A DNA stretch of 64,000 nt from positions 10,743,501-10,807,500 of the forward strand of contig OX327693.1 in NCBI GenBank assembly GCA_946807835.1, given 5' to 3'. The position numbers and the translations under genes are program-made. Positions 12,986-26,208 of the stretch are shown one piece after another; positions within the stretch are counted from its first letter, which is position 1; each line of letters starts with the position of its first letter. Source of the stretch: Ailanthus altissimus (taxonomy: Eukaryota; Streptophyta; Magnoliopsida; Sapindales; Simaroubaceae). The notes beneath the pieces are model-generated. The model had not been told where the DNA came from. It saw only the letters and a program-made list of their open reading frames with translations, and made no database searches.

Positions 12986-14015
12986 AGTTCAAATTAATTC
13001 ATAGGAAAGAGTAAATTGCATGGATGTTTATTGATAAGTAAAGTTTTGGGTATCGAGAAAATGAATGAAACACACTGGAATGTTGCTGGAAACATTCAGT
13101 GATCTCACATTGGAATTTTAGATTTTAGTTGGAGGCTCCCCTATCTGAAAAGTATCTTTTTTTTTTCTTATGTTTCTATTTTTTCTTTTCTACTACAAAA
13201 TTGTTTGTATATTACAAGTAGAAGGCTGTTAATATTTTAAAGTATAATATTGAACTATAGCTGATTATTCATTAAAGTTGGGAAAAATATTTGATTATTT
13301 GCTTTTATCCTTTTGTTTCTTGATTGTCTGTATATTACATTTATTCTGTATTATCATATTCATTAACTTAAGTGGTCAATACAATGTTGAGCTCCACTTG
13401 GTTCGGCCATTATATATCTTCTATCTCTGTTGATCTTTTGCAATAAAATAAGATTCCAATGTGTTCATTCATTGATTTTGTTTGTGTGTGGGGCTTATTC
13501 TCTAGCCATTAGCCATTGTGTTTGTGGTCCTCTAGTCTATATTAATATTTAATATAACTATCTCTTCAAAACGTATCATAGAATTTTCAAAAATGTTTTA
13601 GAAATATATACAATTTGGAGCTGATGGGTTTGGTAATTGTTGGGTTACATTTATGTTTAAGGATGAATATAACTTTATGAATGTTTGTACATTTTTTTTT
13701 AAATATAACTTATTGATGAATATGAATGTTTGTAGTATTTTTCTTATTTGGATATTGGATATTTATTACTTGGATATGTATAACTAATGAAATGTTATTG
13801 ATTTATATTACAAATAAAATATTAATTTATAGAATATTTGTAAATTATTATTATATAATAATATAATATAATATATTAATTAATTGTATATGTAAAATCT
13901 AAAAAATAATTAAATTGTATATATAATAAAATTAAACAAATTTACAAATTAAAAAAAAACACAAATTTATTATCTATCATAGAATAGTACTATAAATATA
14001 TATCTATCACAAAAT
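12986..14015. other. AT-rich spacer between the two inverted copia elements
   Basis: No coding trace or element end is recognised. The part at 13020-13150 is less AT-rich and may belong to the sequence that replaced the end of the element A LTR. (TA)-rich sequence fills 13850-13930. Confidence 0.4.
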
Positions 14016-14020
14016 AGTAA

Positions 14021-16236
14021 TGTTGGAGTTGTGATTGTGAGGATCGTAAAGATGGATACTAATAAATTGTGTAGTCAAGGTGTGAAGGTCATTGTCGTTA
14101 AATTATTTCTACCTTTACAATGATGATGATTGACACGTTTAGAATATAAGAGTTTATTTTCAAGTGCAGAACTGTCGAAATAATAAATAACCCTGTGAGA
14201 ACGAGGTCGATTTAAAGGGAAGCAGAATTAAAATTACAAACTATAAATACTTTAAAGATAATTAAAGTAGTATAAGATGTTTGCAAATAATAATTCAATT
14301 AATCAATTAAAATAAAAGTTTAGGTTAGGGGGATCCACTCTTGGCATATGAAATATAAATATATTCAACTCTTTTTATAACTCAATTGGAATCCTCACAC
14401 AAAGGAGGTTCCAATCGGAAGATATAACAATTAAAGTTCATCACTATTTATATATTAACTAGTATTTATTTCTTTCAATTATTATACACAAAATCTGTAA
14501 ATGGGTTCAAGTATTTATTATGCCAATATTTATATTTGTCTACAATAATCAAGACTCCCACTTTATAAGAAAGGGTATCTACGCTAAATCTTGTAAATGG
14601 TTTCAAGAATTTATTGTACCAATTATAAAAATTGTTTATAATAAATCAAGATACATCACTTTATAAGAAAAGAGTATTAATATTACAAACAAAATCAATA
14701 CATCATATATAAATTTGCATAACTTAAGAATGAAACATTAAATTCATTAATAAGAGTCAAGTATATCTTATTATATTGCCAAGAGTTTCATCCTTTCAAC
14801 TTAGCAAAAAAAAAAAAGAAAATTACTTGAACATAATAAAACTAAAGAAAAAAAAAGAGATAGAAGAAGAGATAATATCATTTTAGAATGGTAAACAACA
14901 GAAATAATACTACAAAGAGATAATACAAAATGCAAGTATTTTGAACTAAAATCTAACTCTCTAAATACATGCTTTGAGCATAAATAAGCCATCTATTTAT
15001 AGAAGAATATGGACAAATCAAGATAAATAAGAGGAAACCACTTGAATGGTAAAAGTCAAGAAGGGTGGCAATTAATTTGCATTAATTATCATTAATACAC
15101 CACTTGATTATCCAATTTGGAATTGATGTGGTTCGAATTAGTTGTCACTCAAAAATTTCAACTTATAGATAAGTATTTTATATTTTCAAATTTAGTTGTC
15201 TCATGCATATTAGATACGTATTTATATAGTTATAGGCCAAATACTGATGACTGTTCGGATTGGGCTTGTACTGCAGATCAGTTCTGTTCTGGGCCATTTT
15301 TACCCTCTAAATGCTTGAATTTCAAATATTTTGTGAATACAATAATTAGATTTTGTAGTCCATTGACTCAACTCTTCACAAGATAATCACTATAATTAGA
15401 TTCTTAGGTAGAAAGTTAAGCTCATTTTACCGAACTTATCACAAAACAGTTAAAAGCTAATTAGGTACAATATTGTAAACATACTTAAGTTTTGGGGGGG
15501 GGGGGGGGGGGGGGGGGTGTTAAAGACACTAGTAATACAAAACAATGATGTAAAACCCTTGTTAAATGTGTAATTTCAAGTGCTCATCAATGATCAAGGT
15601 GCAAATGGGTTGTGTGGTTGTATAGTTTCAAGATTCAATGACTTTGAATTTATAATGGTGCACACCTATTACAAATTCTGTAGGACTACAAGATTACTTT
15701 AATGAGAGTTAATTAATGGAGAGAATAAAGAAGAGAATGATAGATTGTTTATGTATATCTTAAGAATGAGGTGTGCTTATCTATTTATAGAGGTATTTGT
15801 GCCTCCCTAGAAGGATATAATACCTTTTCAGATCAACACATCGTTTGGAGTAGACACATGCATTTCCAAAGAGTCATGACCTTAGGAAGAGTTGTGTATC
15901 TTTCCATAAGATCATAACCTTTGATTTAAATTGGTGTCTTTCTAAAAGAACACAACTTTTGAAGAGTTAAATGACTCTTCAATAAGTCACATCTTTAACT
16001 CTAATACCATAGCCCATATAATAGGGATAATGGGTATCAATAAAGGGAGGGGTGGTAACCCGTATGGGCGCTGCGACGCTCACATTCTGTCACGGCGCTA
16101 TGCACACACATTGTATTAGGCGCTGCAGCGCCAAGTTTTGGGCCATTTTCTTTTCCCTCTTTTTTACTTTGTCCTCCATCTCTATCAAGTCTTCAACATA
16201 TATGATTAATTTGAAATACTCTTATAATATACAACA
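14021..16236 (-). repeat. 3' LTR of copia element B, split by a solo LTR
   Basis: Pieces 14021-14130 and 15590-16236 join into one LTR matching 26209-26945 (for example both contain gatgatcaaggtgcaaatgg and gtaggactacaagattac). It has a GC-rich tract at 16060-16140 with gggcgctgcgacgc and ggcgctgcagcgcc. A TATA-like tctatttatagag (read on the minus strand) lies at about 15780. Confidence 0.85.
14131..15589. mobile_element. Solo LTR related to the 12-kb Athila element, TSD atgat
   Basis: 1459 bp, starting tgacacgtttagaatataag and ending tgctcatca, flanked by atgat at 14126-14130 and 15590-15594. It is clearly related along its length to the 1438-bp LTRs at 50924 and 61545 but noticeably more diverged, so it is an older copy. 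It contains an uninterrupted run of 24 G at 15494-15517 that the younger LTRs lack. Confidence 0.87.
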
Positions 16237-16804
16237 ATCCCCCTACATTTTAAATAAACTATATTATTATATCAACTCTACATTAAAGTAGAATTTAACT
16301 TATATAAATTGGTGCCTTTTCAAGTTATGAACCAACCATTGATCAAGTAACCATAACTTATAAAAACTAGGTGAAGCCAAGTTTCTATGAGCCTATATTC
16401 CTTTATTGTAAGATAAAAGATTAAGTGATCAAGTTAAATTCTCAATCTTGTAAATGTCCTACAGTTGGCACTTTACTAGCCATGTGCCTTCATTGCTTCA
16501 TGAATGCTCTAGAGATACTTGTCTAGCTCTCATAGGAATCGGCCCAGTTCCACACTCACATAAGTGACACTCTATCAAGTGTGCTCTGCAAGTAGACACA
16601 CCACCTATTTATAAAGAGCTATAGAGTTCAGAGATTAACTCAACCTTTTACCACTACAGATGTACTACTTTGCCATAGGGAAGGACTCATAAGTATAATC
16701 AGTAGTACAATTAGACAACAAGTAGCTTGTTCTTACCTTTATAAACCTACTTTACGGGATCTCCAATCACATAGGTAGGGTTACTATCACTCTTGTCTAT
16801 TGCT

Positions 16805-17157
16805 CTAAGCAGGAGTCTCATCCCTTAACATTTGTTTCATTAATCTCTTATTTAGTGGTTTTGATAGAGAATCAGCCAAATTCATCTCTGACTTCACAAA
16901 ATCTAGGCTTACCACCCTAGATTCTAGTAGCTGCTTAATAATTCCATGCCGTAGACGAATATGTTTACTCTTTCCATTGTATATTTTACTCTTTGTTCTA
17001 GCTATAGTAGCTAGACAATCACAATTGATTGCAATAGAGTTAGGAGAGTGATAATTAAAGGAAAGATCATATATGAGTGTCCTCAACCACTCAGCTTTGG
17101 AGTAAGTCTTTTCTAAAGCTATTAATTTTGATTCCATGGTAGATCGTGCAATGCAAG
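16805..17157 (-). pseudogene. copia element B RNase H, C-terminal part
   Basis: The minus strand reads CIARSTMESKLIALEKTYSK and goes on to AIARTKSKIYNGKSKHIRLR-like sequence ending MLRDETPA. This is the end of the copia polyprotein (RNase H with its terminal HIRLRHG motif). The upstream half of the same sentence, WKSSK-stop-TC, is found at 22653-22700, 5.5 kb away on the other side of the gag-only element. This shows that the insertion split the gene, duplicating gcaag. Confidence 0.87.
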
Positions 17158-17818
17158 TGATGCAATATTTCTATATCTTAAAATTAAGTGCAAGTATACA
17201 CTATCGTAACAAGTAATAAAGGGACTTTATAAAGTTAGAAGTCAGCCCACAGGGATAATTTATGGCTAAAAATTAAAATAAATATGATACAACAAAAAAT
17301 AAACCAATATAGACGTCAATTTGTAGTTAATTGATACGCAAAAGATTCGTCAATAATCTCTTACTTTCTTGAATTACCCTTACTTCTCTCTCTAAAATTG
17401 CTCTTTTTTACTATGTTGTGCCTCTAAGAACCCTAAATTGTGTCTCCTTAAGGTCTGAAATGAGTGACCTTTTTATAGAAATTGATTGGAGTCTTGGAGT
17501 TGTATTTCTTTTAAGATTAGGAAAAATCGCACTGTTTACCACTGCCGCGAACACTGTTCATCACAGGGGTGACCGCACTGTAGCACGGGGTTGTTCACAG
17601 AACACTGTTCATGTGACAATTTTCACCTATTATTGTAGCGATTACTGTAGCATTTTATGTTTTGTCTTGTTGTTTTTAGATTTTCATACCCACTTGTTCC
17701 ATTGACTTCAAACCTACAAAATAACAATTAATCATATAAAAAGCCTAATATTCTTATTAAAATGAGCAATTAATCACGTTAAGGGAGTGAAAATAATAGA
17801 TATAATTTACGCTTATCA
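17158..17818 (-). repeat. 3' LTR of the gag-only element (internally deleted)
   Basis: 661 bp against 1317 bp in the partner LTR. The missing block starts after gggataattt. A pyrimidine tract (aactcccctaaa, a polypurine tract on the minus strand) follows at 17819. A cluster of CTGTTCA and CTGTAGC words lies at 17530-17660. Confidence 0.82.
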
Positions 17819-19987
17819 AACTCCCCTAAACTTAACCATTTGCTCGTCCTCCACCAATGAAAAATAAAAATCAAAGAGAGAATTGAAAGAGATTATACTT
17901 GACTCAAAATGAAATGAAAATTTAAAATTAAAAGAAAAATAACATGACAGGTTAGTAAGATGATCAAAATGATTGTCTCAAAAGCTGTTTAAATGGCACA
18001 AATCCTTAAGGTTGATAAATAACTATTAACAATTCTAATTATCTTTATTTAGTCACTCATTCTTCCTCAAAGATAATCACCATGTGTCCGTGTATGCAAG
18101 TAGTAAGCAATACCTAAAACCATACTTTGATTTACTTTATACTTTAGTTTGTACAGAAAAGATGATGTCTCGGCATTTGATTTGTATAATGACACTTCTA
18201 TAGGCTTGTCTTTACTACCACTCTCCACTAATGTAGAAAATCACATGTCTAGGGATCTATTTAGGACTTTACTTACCTTGTAACATAAGGCTAAAGTCAA
18301 GGTAGGATAAAAGGATAAATATACAAAGTTTAAGTCACACTATGAACACTTAGACTTTACCTAGAAACCTTTTAATCTTCTTTTTAAAATTTATTTTTCA
18401 AAGAATTTCATCTTTTTCTTAAGCTAGGGGTATTTTTCTTTCTCTTTTTTTTCCTTTGAATTTTTTTTCTTCTTTTTTTTTTCTTTGAATACCCTCAAAG
18501 TTAGATTGAAAAATACCACCCAAACTTATTTTTCTCATATCACCACAACCTTTTCCTTTCAAGAGTATTTCTAAGAAAATGTAAGGTTTATGGTGTTACG
18601 GATAAATTTTTGGATAAATAAACTTTAAGTCTTGAGCTTGTAATGTGGTTAAACCAAAAAATGGATAATTAGGCTCAGATAGGGTACTAAGGATAAATAT
18701 ACAATAAAGGGTAGGCTAGAAAGGCTCAATCGGTCCAAAAATGGCATAATGTTAATTTTCTATTAATGTGTTTCCTAGGATTTCGCCTCAAGTAGTAACT
18801 AAAGATAAGTTCTAGAGTGTCGGTCTTCGAGACTATGGTGTACCCCCTAAAGCATAAGTATCTCTAAGTAATAGTTATAACTATTCATGCTTTAATAAGT
18901 GCTAAAATAGAATGATGATTATAAATAAGGTTAAACTTGTTTTTTAATTTGGATAACCAAAATTGTCTCAAGTATCTATCATTCCCTATGGATTTATAGA
19001 AAATAAATTTAGCCATGTATTCTTTTTCTTATCATAGACTAATGATCATCCTAACAACTAAAAGTTAAAAAAAATTAACCCATAAGATAACCAAACAAAT
19101 CATGCAGCAAAAATAAAAACAAGAAAGTGTTTCTCACCCCCACACTTAAATTAAACATTGTCTCTAATGTCGAAAAATAAACTTAAGAGTTAGAGAAACT
19201 TCCCTGGTAAAAAAAGTTGAAGCAATGTAGCATTGTTGTATAATGTGGCCCCTTGCTCTCGACGCTTGCAAATGCTCATGCTGCATTCCTTGAGTGTTTG
19301 ACTTGCTGTTTTATTCCTAAATAAACTAATATAACTAAAACTGAAAATAAGTAATAAAAGTAAAATTTACTTGGGTTGCCTCCCAAGAAGCGCTTGATTT
19401 AATGTCATCAGCTTGACGTCTTCTTTTTTGACTCATGGAGGATCAAACTGTATATCAGTGGTATCGCGTCTATGAAACTTCAATCTATGTCTAAGAACAT
19501 TGGTATTCCTTTTCTTTGACTTCCATAGCTCCATGAAATTTTTTTGTAGACATGATCCCACCTTCTTTGATTTGAACCTTATCGGAAAGATTTTAATCTT
19601 AAACTAAAATATTGCACCCCATTAGCTGGTATTAATCTGCCTCTCCATTATCTTACCATGCCCCTTCTTCTTTTTTAACTTGCATAGTTTTGTATAAGTT
19701 TATAGTTGAAGGGCTTCCATTAATTTTACTTTAGGAGGTAGTGGTGAATTTTCAGGAATTACTATGTCAACCTTGAAACATTGAGATATATTATTGAAAA
19801 ATTACTGATGTTCAAGGTTCTTCTCTTGAAGTCTTTGTAGGAAAGGTGGCTGTGGAATATATAGATTGTCTTTACTTTGAAGTGCCACCAATTCCTTTTC
19901 TTCTATAGTTGACTCATCTTCTTTTTTCTTTATTACTCTATCATGGCTTTCCTTACTGTAAGACGTTTCAGCAGCTGTTAGTAGTTC
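17819..19987 (-). other. Noncoding 3' interior of the gag-only element
   Basis: About 2.2 kb without a coding frame. It is homologous by landmarks to 36791-39430 of another element (polypurine tract, a block beginning cttgtaatgtggtt, a block beginning cccccacactt) and to the start of 45504 (ggttgcctcccaagaagcgc at 19376). It may be the relic of an env-like region plus the 3' untranslated region. Confidence 0.5.
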
Positions 19988-21143
19988 TTATTCAGCCTTT
20001 AAGGTGATTGTTTGGCATTGCTCCTTATTTTCTTTTGGATTCACCTCTGTGTTATTGGTTAATGGACCTTGTGGATGATTGTTTAATGATGTGGATAATT
20101 GACTCACTTGCATCTTTAACGTCTTTAAAGAGACTACTTGGCTTTGAAGGAAGGAATCTGTCTCCTTCATGTATTGTATAAATATCTCCTCTAGGCCTAG
20201 TTTTTCTTCAATCTGTTGTTGAGGTTGTGTTGGCATGCTATGAGGGTCTACCCAATCTAAATTGTAGAAGTTGTTGTAAGAATTATGCTACTGTACTTGA
20301 TAGTTATCCATGTAGTGCATAGGCTCCATACATTCACCACAAAAATCACAAGTGATAAGTTGTCTCTTAATAGCATTAACTCTAATGGCATCTAAATTCT
20401 TGGTCAATAGGTTAATTTGTACAGCTAGTGAGATAAGTGCCCATTCATTATATGTGTTTGTAGTTCTTCTTGGGGTTATTCTCTTTACTGGCCATTGATA
20501 ACTATTGGATGCCATCTCTTCTAGTAAGTCATATGCTTCGTTAGTTGATTTGTTCATTAGTGCTCTACCTGCTGCGACATCTATTATGATCCTCAATTTC
20601 CCTATTAAGCAATTATAGAACGTCTGCAAGTAACCACTTATGGACATCTCATCAGTATATCTTTATATCGCTCCTATGCATCATAAAGTATTTCTAAGTC
20701 ATACTACATGAAAAAAGTGATCTCATTCCTTATCCTTACTGTCTTGGCCGGTGGAAAGAATTTAGATAGGAATTTTTGGGCCAAGTCTTCCCATGTTGTA
20801 ATTGATCCTGAGGTAGTGATATCAACCAACTCTTCGCCTTATCTCGAAGTGAAAAAGGAAATAGCCGTAATCGTACTGCATCATTTGAGACTCCATTGTA
20901 TTTGAACAAATCACAAATCTCTAAAACATTTATGATATGTTCATTTGGATCATCGCATGGATGTCCACTAAACTGAACTGAGTCTTTCAACATTCGAATT
21001 ATTTCTGGCTGAATTTCAAAGTAATTAGCATTTATTATTGGTCGGCATATGCTGAGTTGAATGCTATTAATAGTAGGGATTGAATAATCTCTCAAAGATC
21101 TATGTTTTCCCTCTTGTTGCTGAAACTGAAATTGATAGGCCAT
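19988..21143 (-). pseudogene. Athila-like gag remnant
   Basis: Three minus-strand pieces in order. 21143-20736 starts MAYQFQFQQQEGKHRSLRDY and contains a capsid block ending RLRLFPFSLRDKAKSWL, the hallmark of plant Ty3/gypsy gag. 20647-20288 contains GRALMNKSTNEAYDLLEEMA and a CDFCGE half-knuckle. 20236-19988 has the C-terminal KLGLEEIFIQYMKETD and ends TITLKAE, where Athila gag proteins lead into protease. Frame shifts and stops separate the pieces. No protease follows. Confidence 0.82.
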
Positions 21144-21307
21144 GATATAGCTCTGAAAGGTATTCTAAAAAAATAAAAACAAAAAGAATTGAAAAGCAAC
21201 TGTACAAAAAATAAAAGAAAAAGGACTTATATGAAAAATAAAATAAAAAAATTCTAAATTAAAAATAAGAAAGATTCGTATTAATATTGGCGAAAATAAA
21301 ATATTAT

Positions 21308-21324
21308 CCCCGGCAACGGTGCAA
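21308..21324 (-). other. Primer-binding site (tRNA-Asp type), slightly degenerate
   Basis: The plus strand reads ccccggcaacggtgca beside the LTR start at 21331. The 3' end of plant tRNA-Asp is CCCCGGCAACGGCGCCA, so the match is close, with changes at the last few bases. Confidence 0.75.
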
Positions 21325-21330
21325 AAAACT

Positions 21331-22647
21331 TGATGCAATATTTCTATATTTTAAAATTAAGTGCAAGTATACACTATCGTAACAAGTAATAAAGGGACTT
21401 ACAAAGTCGAAAGTTGAACCCACATGGATAATTTTTATTTTCTACCAAGTACTAAAATTATATGTTTCTTATAATTATTCAGAAAAATTAAATCTTAATT
21501 TTGTAATAAATTTAAATAGAATAAGAGTGCAGAAAATAAATGACACAACTCAAATAAAATAAGAAAATAGCAATATAGAGAAAGTTTAGGATTAATTACT
21601 ATTATTCAATATATTTTCTAAGGATTAATCTTTTTAATATTTATATCCCTTAATTCTTATTATTGGTCAAGACACTAATGTATTCACAAGTCTCTCCCAA
21701 GGTCATGCAAGTATATTCTAATTTACCAAATACCTATATTCCTATTGTACTTGTAATAAATTAAGATTCATTAAGAACAAGTCTTATTGACCATACGTGC
21801 CAATTAGGTATATTCTTATCCTAATTTGAAACTTGCATATGCAACATTGAATGTTACTCTACAATCAGGCATCAAATTATCTAGGTCTAAATACAATGAT
21901 GCCTCTTCCGAGTTTATCAAAGTATTACTAACTCAATCATAATATTGATCAGATATAATGAAGCATTAAGAACAAATAATTTGAATAAGAAAGAATTGAG
22001 TTCAAATAAATATTAAAAAGATCCAATAATTAAGCTCACATATTGAGTTCAAGTAATATCCCTAAAAAATAAATTTAGCTCATTATAATAAGAGAATTAT
22101 AGCTGAAAAATAAAATATATAATACAACAAAAAGCAAACTAATATAGACGTCAATTTGTAGTTGATTGATACGCCAAAGATTCGCTAATAATCTCTCACT
22201 TTCTTAAATTGCCCTTACTTCTCTCTCTAAAATTGATCTTCTTTATTGTGTTGTGGCTTTAAGAGCCCTAAATTATGTCTCTTTGAGGTCTGAAATGAGT
22301 GGCCTTTATATAAAGATTGATTAGAGTCTTGGAGTTGTATTTCTTTTAGGATTAGGAAAAATTGCACTGTTCATCGCTGCCGCGAACACTGTTCATCACA
22401 GAGGCGACCATGCTGTAGCACCGAATGGGGCACTGTTCATAGAATACTGTTCACGCGACACTTTTCACATATTACTGTAGCATTTTATATTTTGTCTTGT
22501 TTTTTTAGATTTTCATCCTCAATTGCTCAATTAACTCCAAACCTACAAAATAACAATTAAACATATAAAAAGCATAATATTCTTATTAAAATGAACAATT
22601 AATCAAGTTAAGAAAATGAAAATAATAGATATAATTTACGCTTATCA
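21331..22647 (-). repeat. 5' LTR of the gag-only element
   Basis: 1317 bp, tgatgcaatattt to cgcttatca. A GC-rich island at 22370-22470 has repeated actgttca words and gccgcgaac. Related to the solo LTR at 10815-12231. Confidence 0.83.
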
Positions 22648-22652
22648 GCAAG

Positions 22653-23790
22653 TCTACTTACTAGATTTCCAACATATAGCACATTCACCTAAGGTGAACA
22701 TATATCAACTAGTTGACTTCACTTCATTAGATTCTTAGATCCAATTTGTATCACTATAACTTTCTATCACATGTTGTGATCTACCATATGTTAGAACATA
22801 ATTTTAAGTGCTCTTTAAATATTTAGCAACTCTATCTAAAGCACTACAATGTTCTTTAATAGGGTTATGAGTGTATCTACTCAGTCTCTCTATAGCATAT
22901 CCTATATCATGCCTTGTATTATTTACTAAATACATGAAACTACCAATAATTTAAGCATAACGGGCTTAATTTTTACTATGTTCATTATTCTTGCAAAGTT
23001 TGGTACTAGCATCATAAGGTGTTGCCATCGATTTATATTTCAAGTATCCAAACTTCTCTAAGAATTTCTCAACATAGTGTTCTTGAGATAAAAATAGACT
23101 ACTATAGGATCATATTATCTTAATTCTAAGAATAACATCAAACTCTCTCATATTTTTCATATCAAACTTAGTTTATAGAAATTTCTTAGTCTCATTGATT
23201 GCTTCTATACTAGAACTGAATATTAGCATGTCATCCATATAAAGACATATTATGACATAACTTTTGATATCAAAGGTTTTACAATACATATATTTATTAG
23301 AATCATTAATTATAAAACCATTTGATAATAGAGCTTTGTCAAATTTTTCATACCACTATTTTAGTGCTTGTTTCAAATCATATAATGATTTTACTAACAT
23401 ACATACTTTTTGCTCTGAATCAATACTAATATAACATTTTAATTGTTACATATAAATATCATCTTCTAAATCACCATTTAGAAAGGCAGTCTTTACATCT
23501 ATTTGATGAATATATCAATTATGGATTGCAACTAAGGCAACTAAGGCAACCAAAACTCTAACAGATGTGATTTTGATTACAGGAGCATAAGTATCAAAAT
23601 AATATAAATCTTTCTTTTGAGTAAACCCTTTGGCAACTAATCTTGCCTTAAAATTTTTAATTTTTCCATCAGTCCTCATCTTTCTTTTAAAGATCTAATT
23701 ACAATTGATGAACTTGGAATCATGAGGTAAATCAGCTATTTCCCATACTTGACTATTCATAATGGAGTTGATTTCATCATTAATGGCCTA
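22653..23790 (-). pseudogene. copia element B reverse transcriptase and RNase H, upstream part
   Basis: The minus strand carries the RT catalytic box VIICLYMDDMLIFS at about 23225-23265, a preceding RT palm stretch with several stops, and downstream the RNase H start up to CWKSSK-stop-TC at the insertion point. This is the 5' portion of the gene whose end lies at 16805-17157. It is not translatable. Confidence 0.8.
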
Positions 23791-25350
23791 TCTCCATAAA
23801 GGAACATCAAGAGAGAACATTGCTTCACTATATGTCTTAGGGTCCTCTTTCATAAGAAAGATATATAAGTTATCACCAAAATTAGTGGCTGTTCTCATTC
23901 TTTCACTTCTTCCAAGTTCATTATTAGAGCTCTCAGTAGGATTATTATTTACATTTTTATAAGTCAACAATTTTTCTGGTTTGTCTTTCTTAGGAAAAAT
24001 AGTTTTAAAGAACTCTGCATTTTTAAATTCTATGATATTATTTACATCAAACAAATTAATGGTATCTTCTAACACTAAGAATTAAATGCAACACTATTCT
24101 ACATATCTTATGAATATACAATCAACTATCTTAGGTCCTATTCTTTTCCTTTTAGGATTCAAAATTAAGACCTTAGCAAAACACCCATACACTTTCAGAT
24201 ATAAAAGACTAGGTGTATAACCTTTCCATAACTCATAGGGTGTTATTTCATTTTTCTTATATGGAACACGGTTTTGTATATGGAAAGCAGTCAAAATTGC
24301 TTCCCTTCATAAGTTCATAGATGCTTTAGAATTTAAAAACATATAATTTATCATATCCTATAAGGTTCTATTTTTCCTTTCAGCTACCCCATTAGATTCA
24401 GAAGAATATGAAGACGTGACTTCATGTATAATTCTATTGTCCTCATAATAGGCACTAAACATCTTTGATATATATTCTCCACCTCTATTTGTTCTTAATC
24501 TTTTGATTTTCTTTCCTAGTTGATTTTCAACTTCTTGTTTATAGATTAGGAACTTTTCATATAACTCATCTTTATTTCTTAAAAGATATAATTTAGTATA
24601 CCTTAAAAAATCATTTATAAAGGTAATATAATACCTTTTTCCTCTTCTAGTCATGACATCTTTTATTTCACCTAAGCACTATGAATTAAACTAAGGAATA
24701 CATTTTCTCTAAAAGTAATTGGTTTAGAACTCTTATTTATGGACTTTTCTTCTACACATATATCACATTTATATATGTCTTTTAAGCCAACATTTGAGAG
24801 CAAACTAATTCTTACCATTTTTCTTATGTACAAATAATTCGAGTGACTTAGTCTATCATGTCATATATTATAAGGCTCAACAATGTAAATAGAAGTAGAA
24901 CTTTTATTCATAGAGGTTTCTATTACATTAAATTTGAACAAATCGTTGGATGAATATCTTTTCCCAATGAATGTTCTAATTTTGGTCAATACAACTTTAT
25001 CTCCTTTAAAGGATACTTTTACATTATCCTTACCAAACATAAATACAAAAATCAAATTATATCAAATTTTTAGAACATGTAATACATTATTCAGTACAAG
25101 AGATCTTCTAGAAGTTAATTTGAGAAAAACTTTTCCCTTACCCATCACAGTTCCAGGATGAGAATCTCCAAGATATACATGTTCTTCCCATTTTCTTGTC
25201 TGAACTTAGTCATTAAAGGCATTCTTATCACTATAAATGTGTCTTGTGGCTCTAGCGTCTATGACCCACTCTTTGTTGCTTTTTGTAACCATGTTCTCTT
25301 GGGAAACAATTACTGCAACAATAACATCTTTTCCCTCAACTAAGTTGGCT
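23791..25350 (-). pseudogene. copia element B protease and integrase remnant
   Basis: From right to left on the minus strand: protease-proximal sequence near 25150-25350; the segment MIFVFMFGKDNVKVSFKGDK at 25055 leading to GAG-pre-integrase; the integrase core at 24654-24358 (ITFINDFLRYTKLYLLRNKD, GGEYISKMFSAYYEDN, SNGVAERKNRTL); and 24294-24094 with FHIQNRVPYKKNEITPYELW. The 24075-23788 piece is the integrase-RT linker (RMRTATNFGDNLY). Pieces are separated by stops. Confidence 0.8.
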
Positions 25351-26200
25351 TTAGGAGTTTTATTGTTTCCCTTTTTATCTTTCCTATATTTGCATTGGTA
25401 GGCTAAGTGACCACCCTTGCCACAAATATAACACTTATCTTTCTCTTTTTAAATGAGGGCTTCATGTTCTTAAGATAGGTGTTGTTTGTGGTTTTAACAT
25501 TCTTCTCATTATCACAATTTTCATTCTCCACCAAATTAGCCTTAGAAACAAGTTCCTTGGCTTTCTCATTATTCTACCATTGATGATTCTTTTCTTCAAT
25601 TCTAATATGAATGATAGAATCTTCCAATTTTAAATGCTTATTTTTATGCTTGTTGTTTTTTTTCTAATCATTCCAAGAATTTGGTAATTTTTCAACCAAA
25701 CAACTAGCCATAAAAGGCTCAAGAGGAACAATGCCCTTATTTTTCAAATCATTAATTAACAAATAAAAATCATGAATTTGACAAGTAACCTCTTTATCTT
25801 CAGACATTTTAAAATCTAAGAAATTTATAATTACATATTTCTGGGCATCTATATCTCCTATGAGATATTTCTTTTTGAGTTATGCCCAAATCTCATGTGT
25901 ATTGTTGTATGAAGAATATATATCATATAATTCATTTAATAATATGTGTAAGATTATGTTACAACATACCTTATTCACCATATTCTATTTAGAGATCTCC
26001 TCATTGTAATTTTTAGCATTTGCATCTAGAGAAGATTTAGTGAGATATTCTACTATACCCATCACATCTAAAATGACATACACTCGATCTTGCCACTGCT
26101 AGAAATGTTTGCCATCAAATGGTAGAATTTTTATAGCCTCTGAGAGAGACTTTGCTATTATAAGAAGAGATGAGTCACTATTAGTACACGTTAGAAGTAG
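25351..26200 (-). pseudogene. copia element B gag remnant
   Basis: On the minus strand a good CX2CX4HX4C zinc knuckle (CYICGKGGHLAYQC) lies at about 25390-25436. Upstream of it are decayed UBN2-type gag sequences matching gag of element A (for example the stretch around 25700-25860 parallel to EDKEVTCQIHDFYLLINDLK). Several stops are present. Confidence 0.78.
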
Positions 26201-26208
26201 GTTAAGAT

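Larger units (their letters stand above)
17158..22647 (-). mobile_element. Gag-only (non-autonomous) Athila-like retrotransposon, TSD gcaag
   Basis: LTRs at 17158-17818 and 21331-22647 share their ends (tgatgcaatatttc and ttacgcttatca) and are flanked by identical gcaag at 17153-17157 and 22648-22652. In minus orientation the 5' LTR is the right one. The left LTR lacks about 650 bp that is present in the right one. A tRNA-Asp-type primer-binding site lies at 21308-21324. The 3.5-kb interior holds broken gag pieces (19988-21143) and about 2.2 kb of noncoding sequence. I see no protease, RT, RNase H or integrase, so the element would have depended on a helper. Confidence 0.85.
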
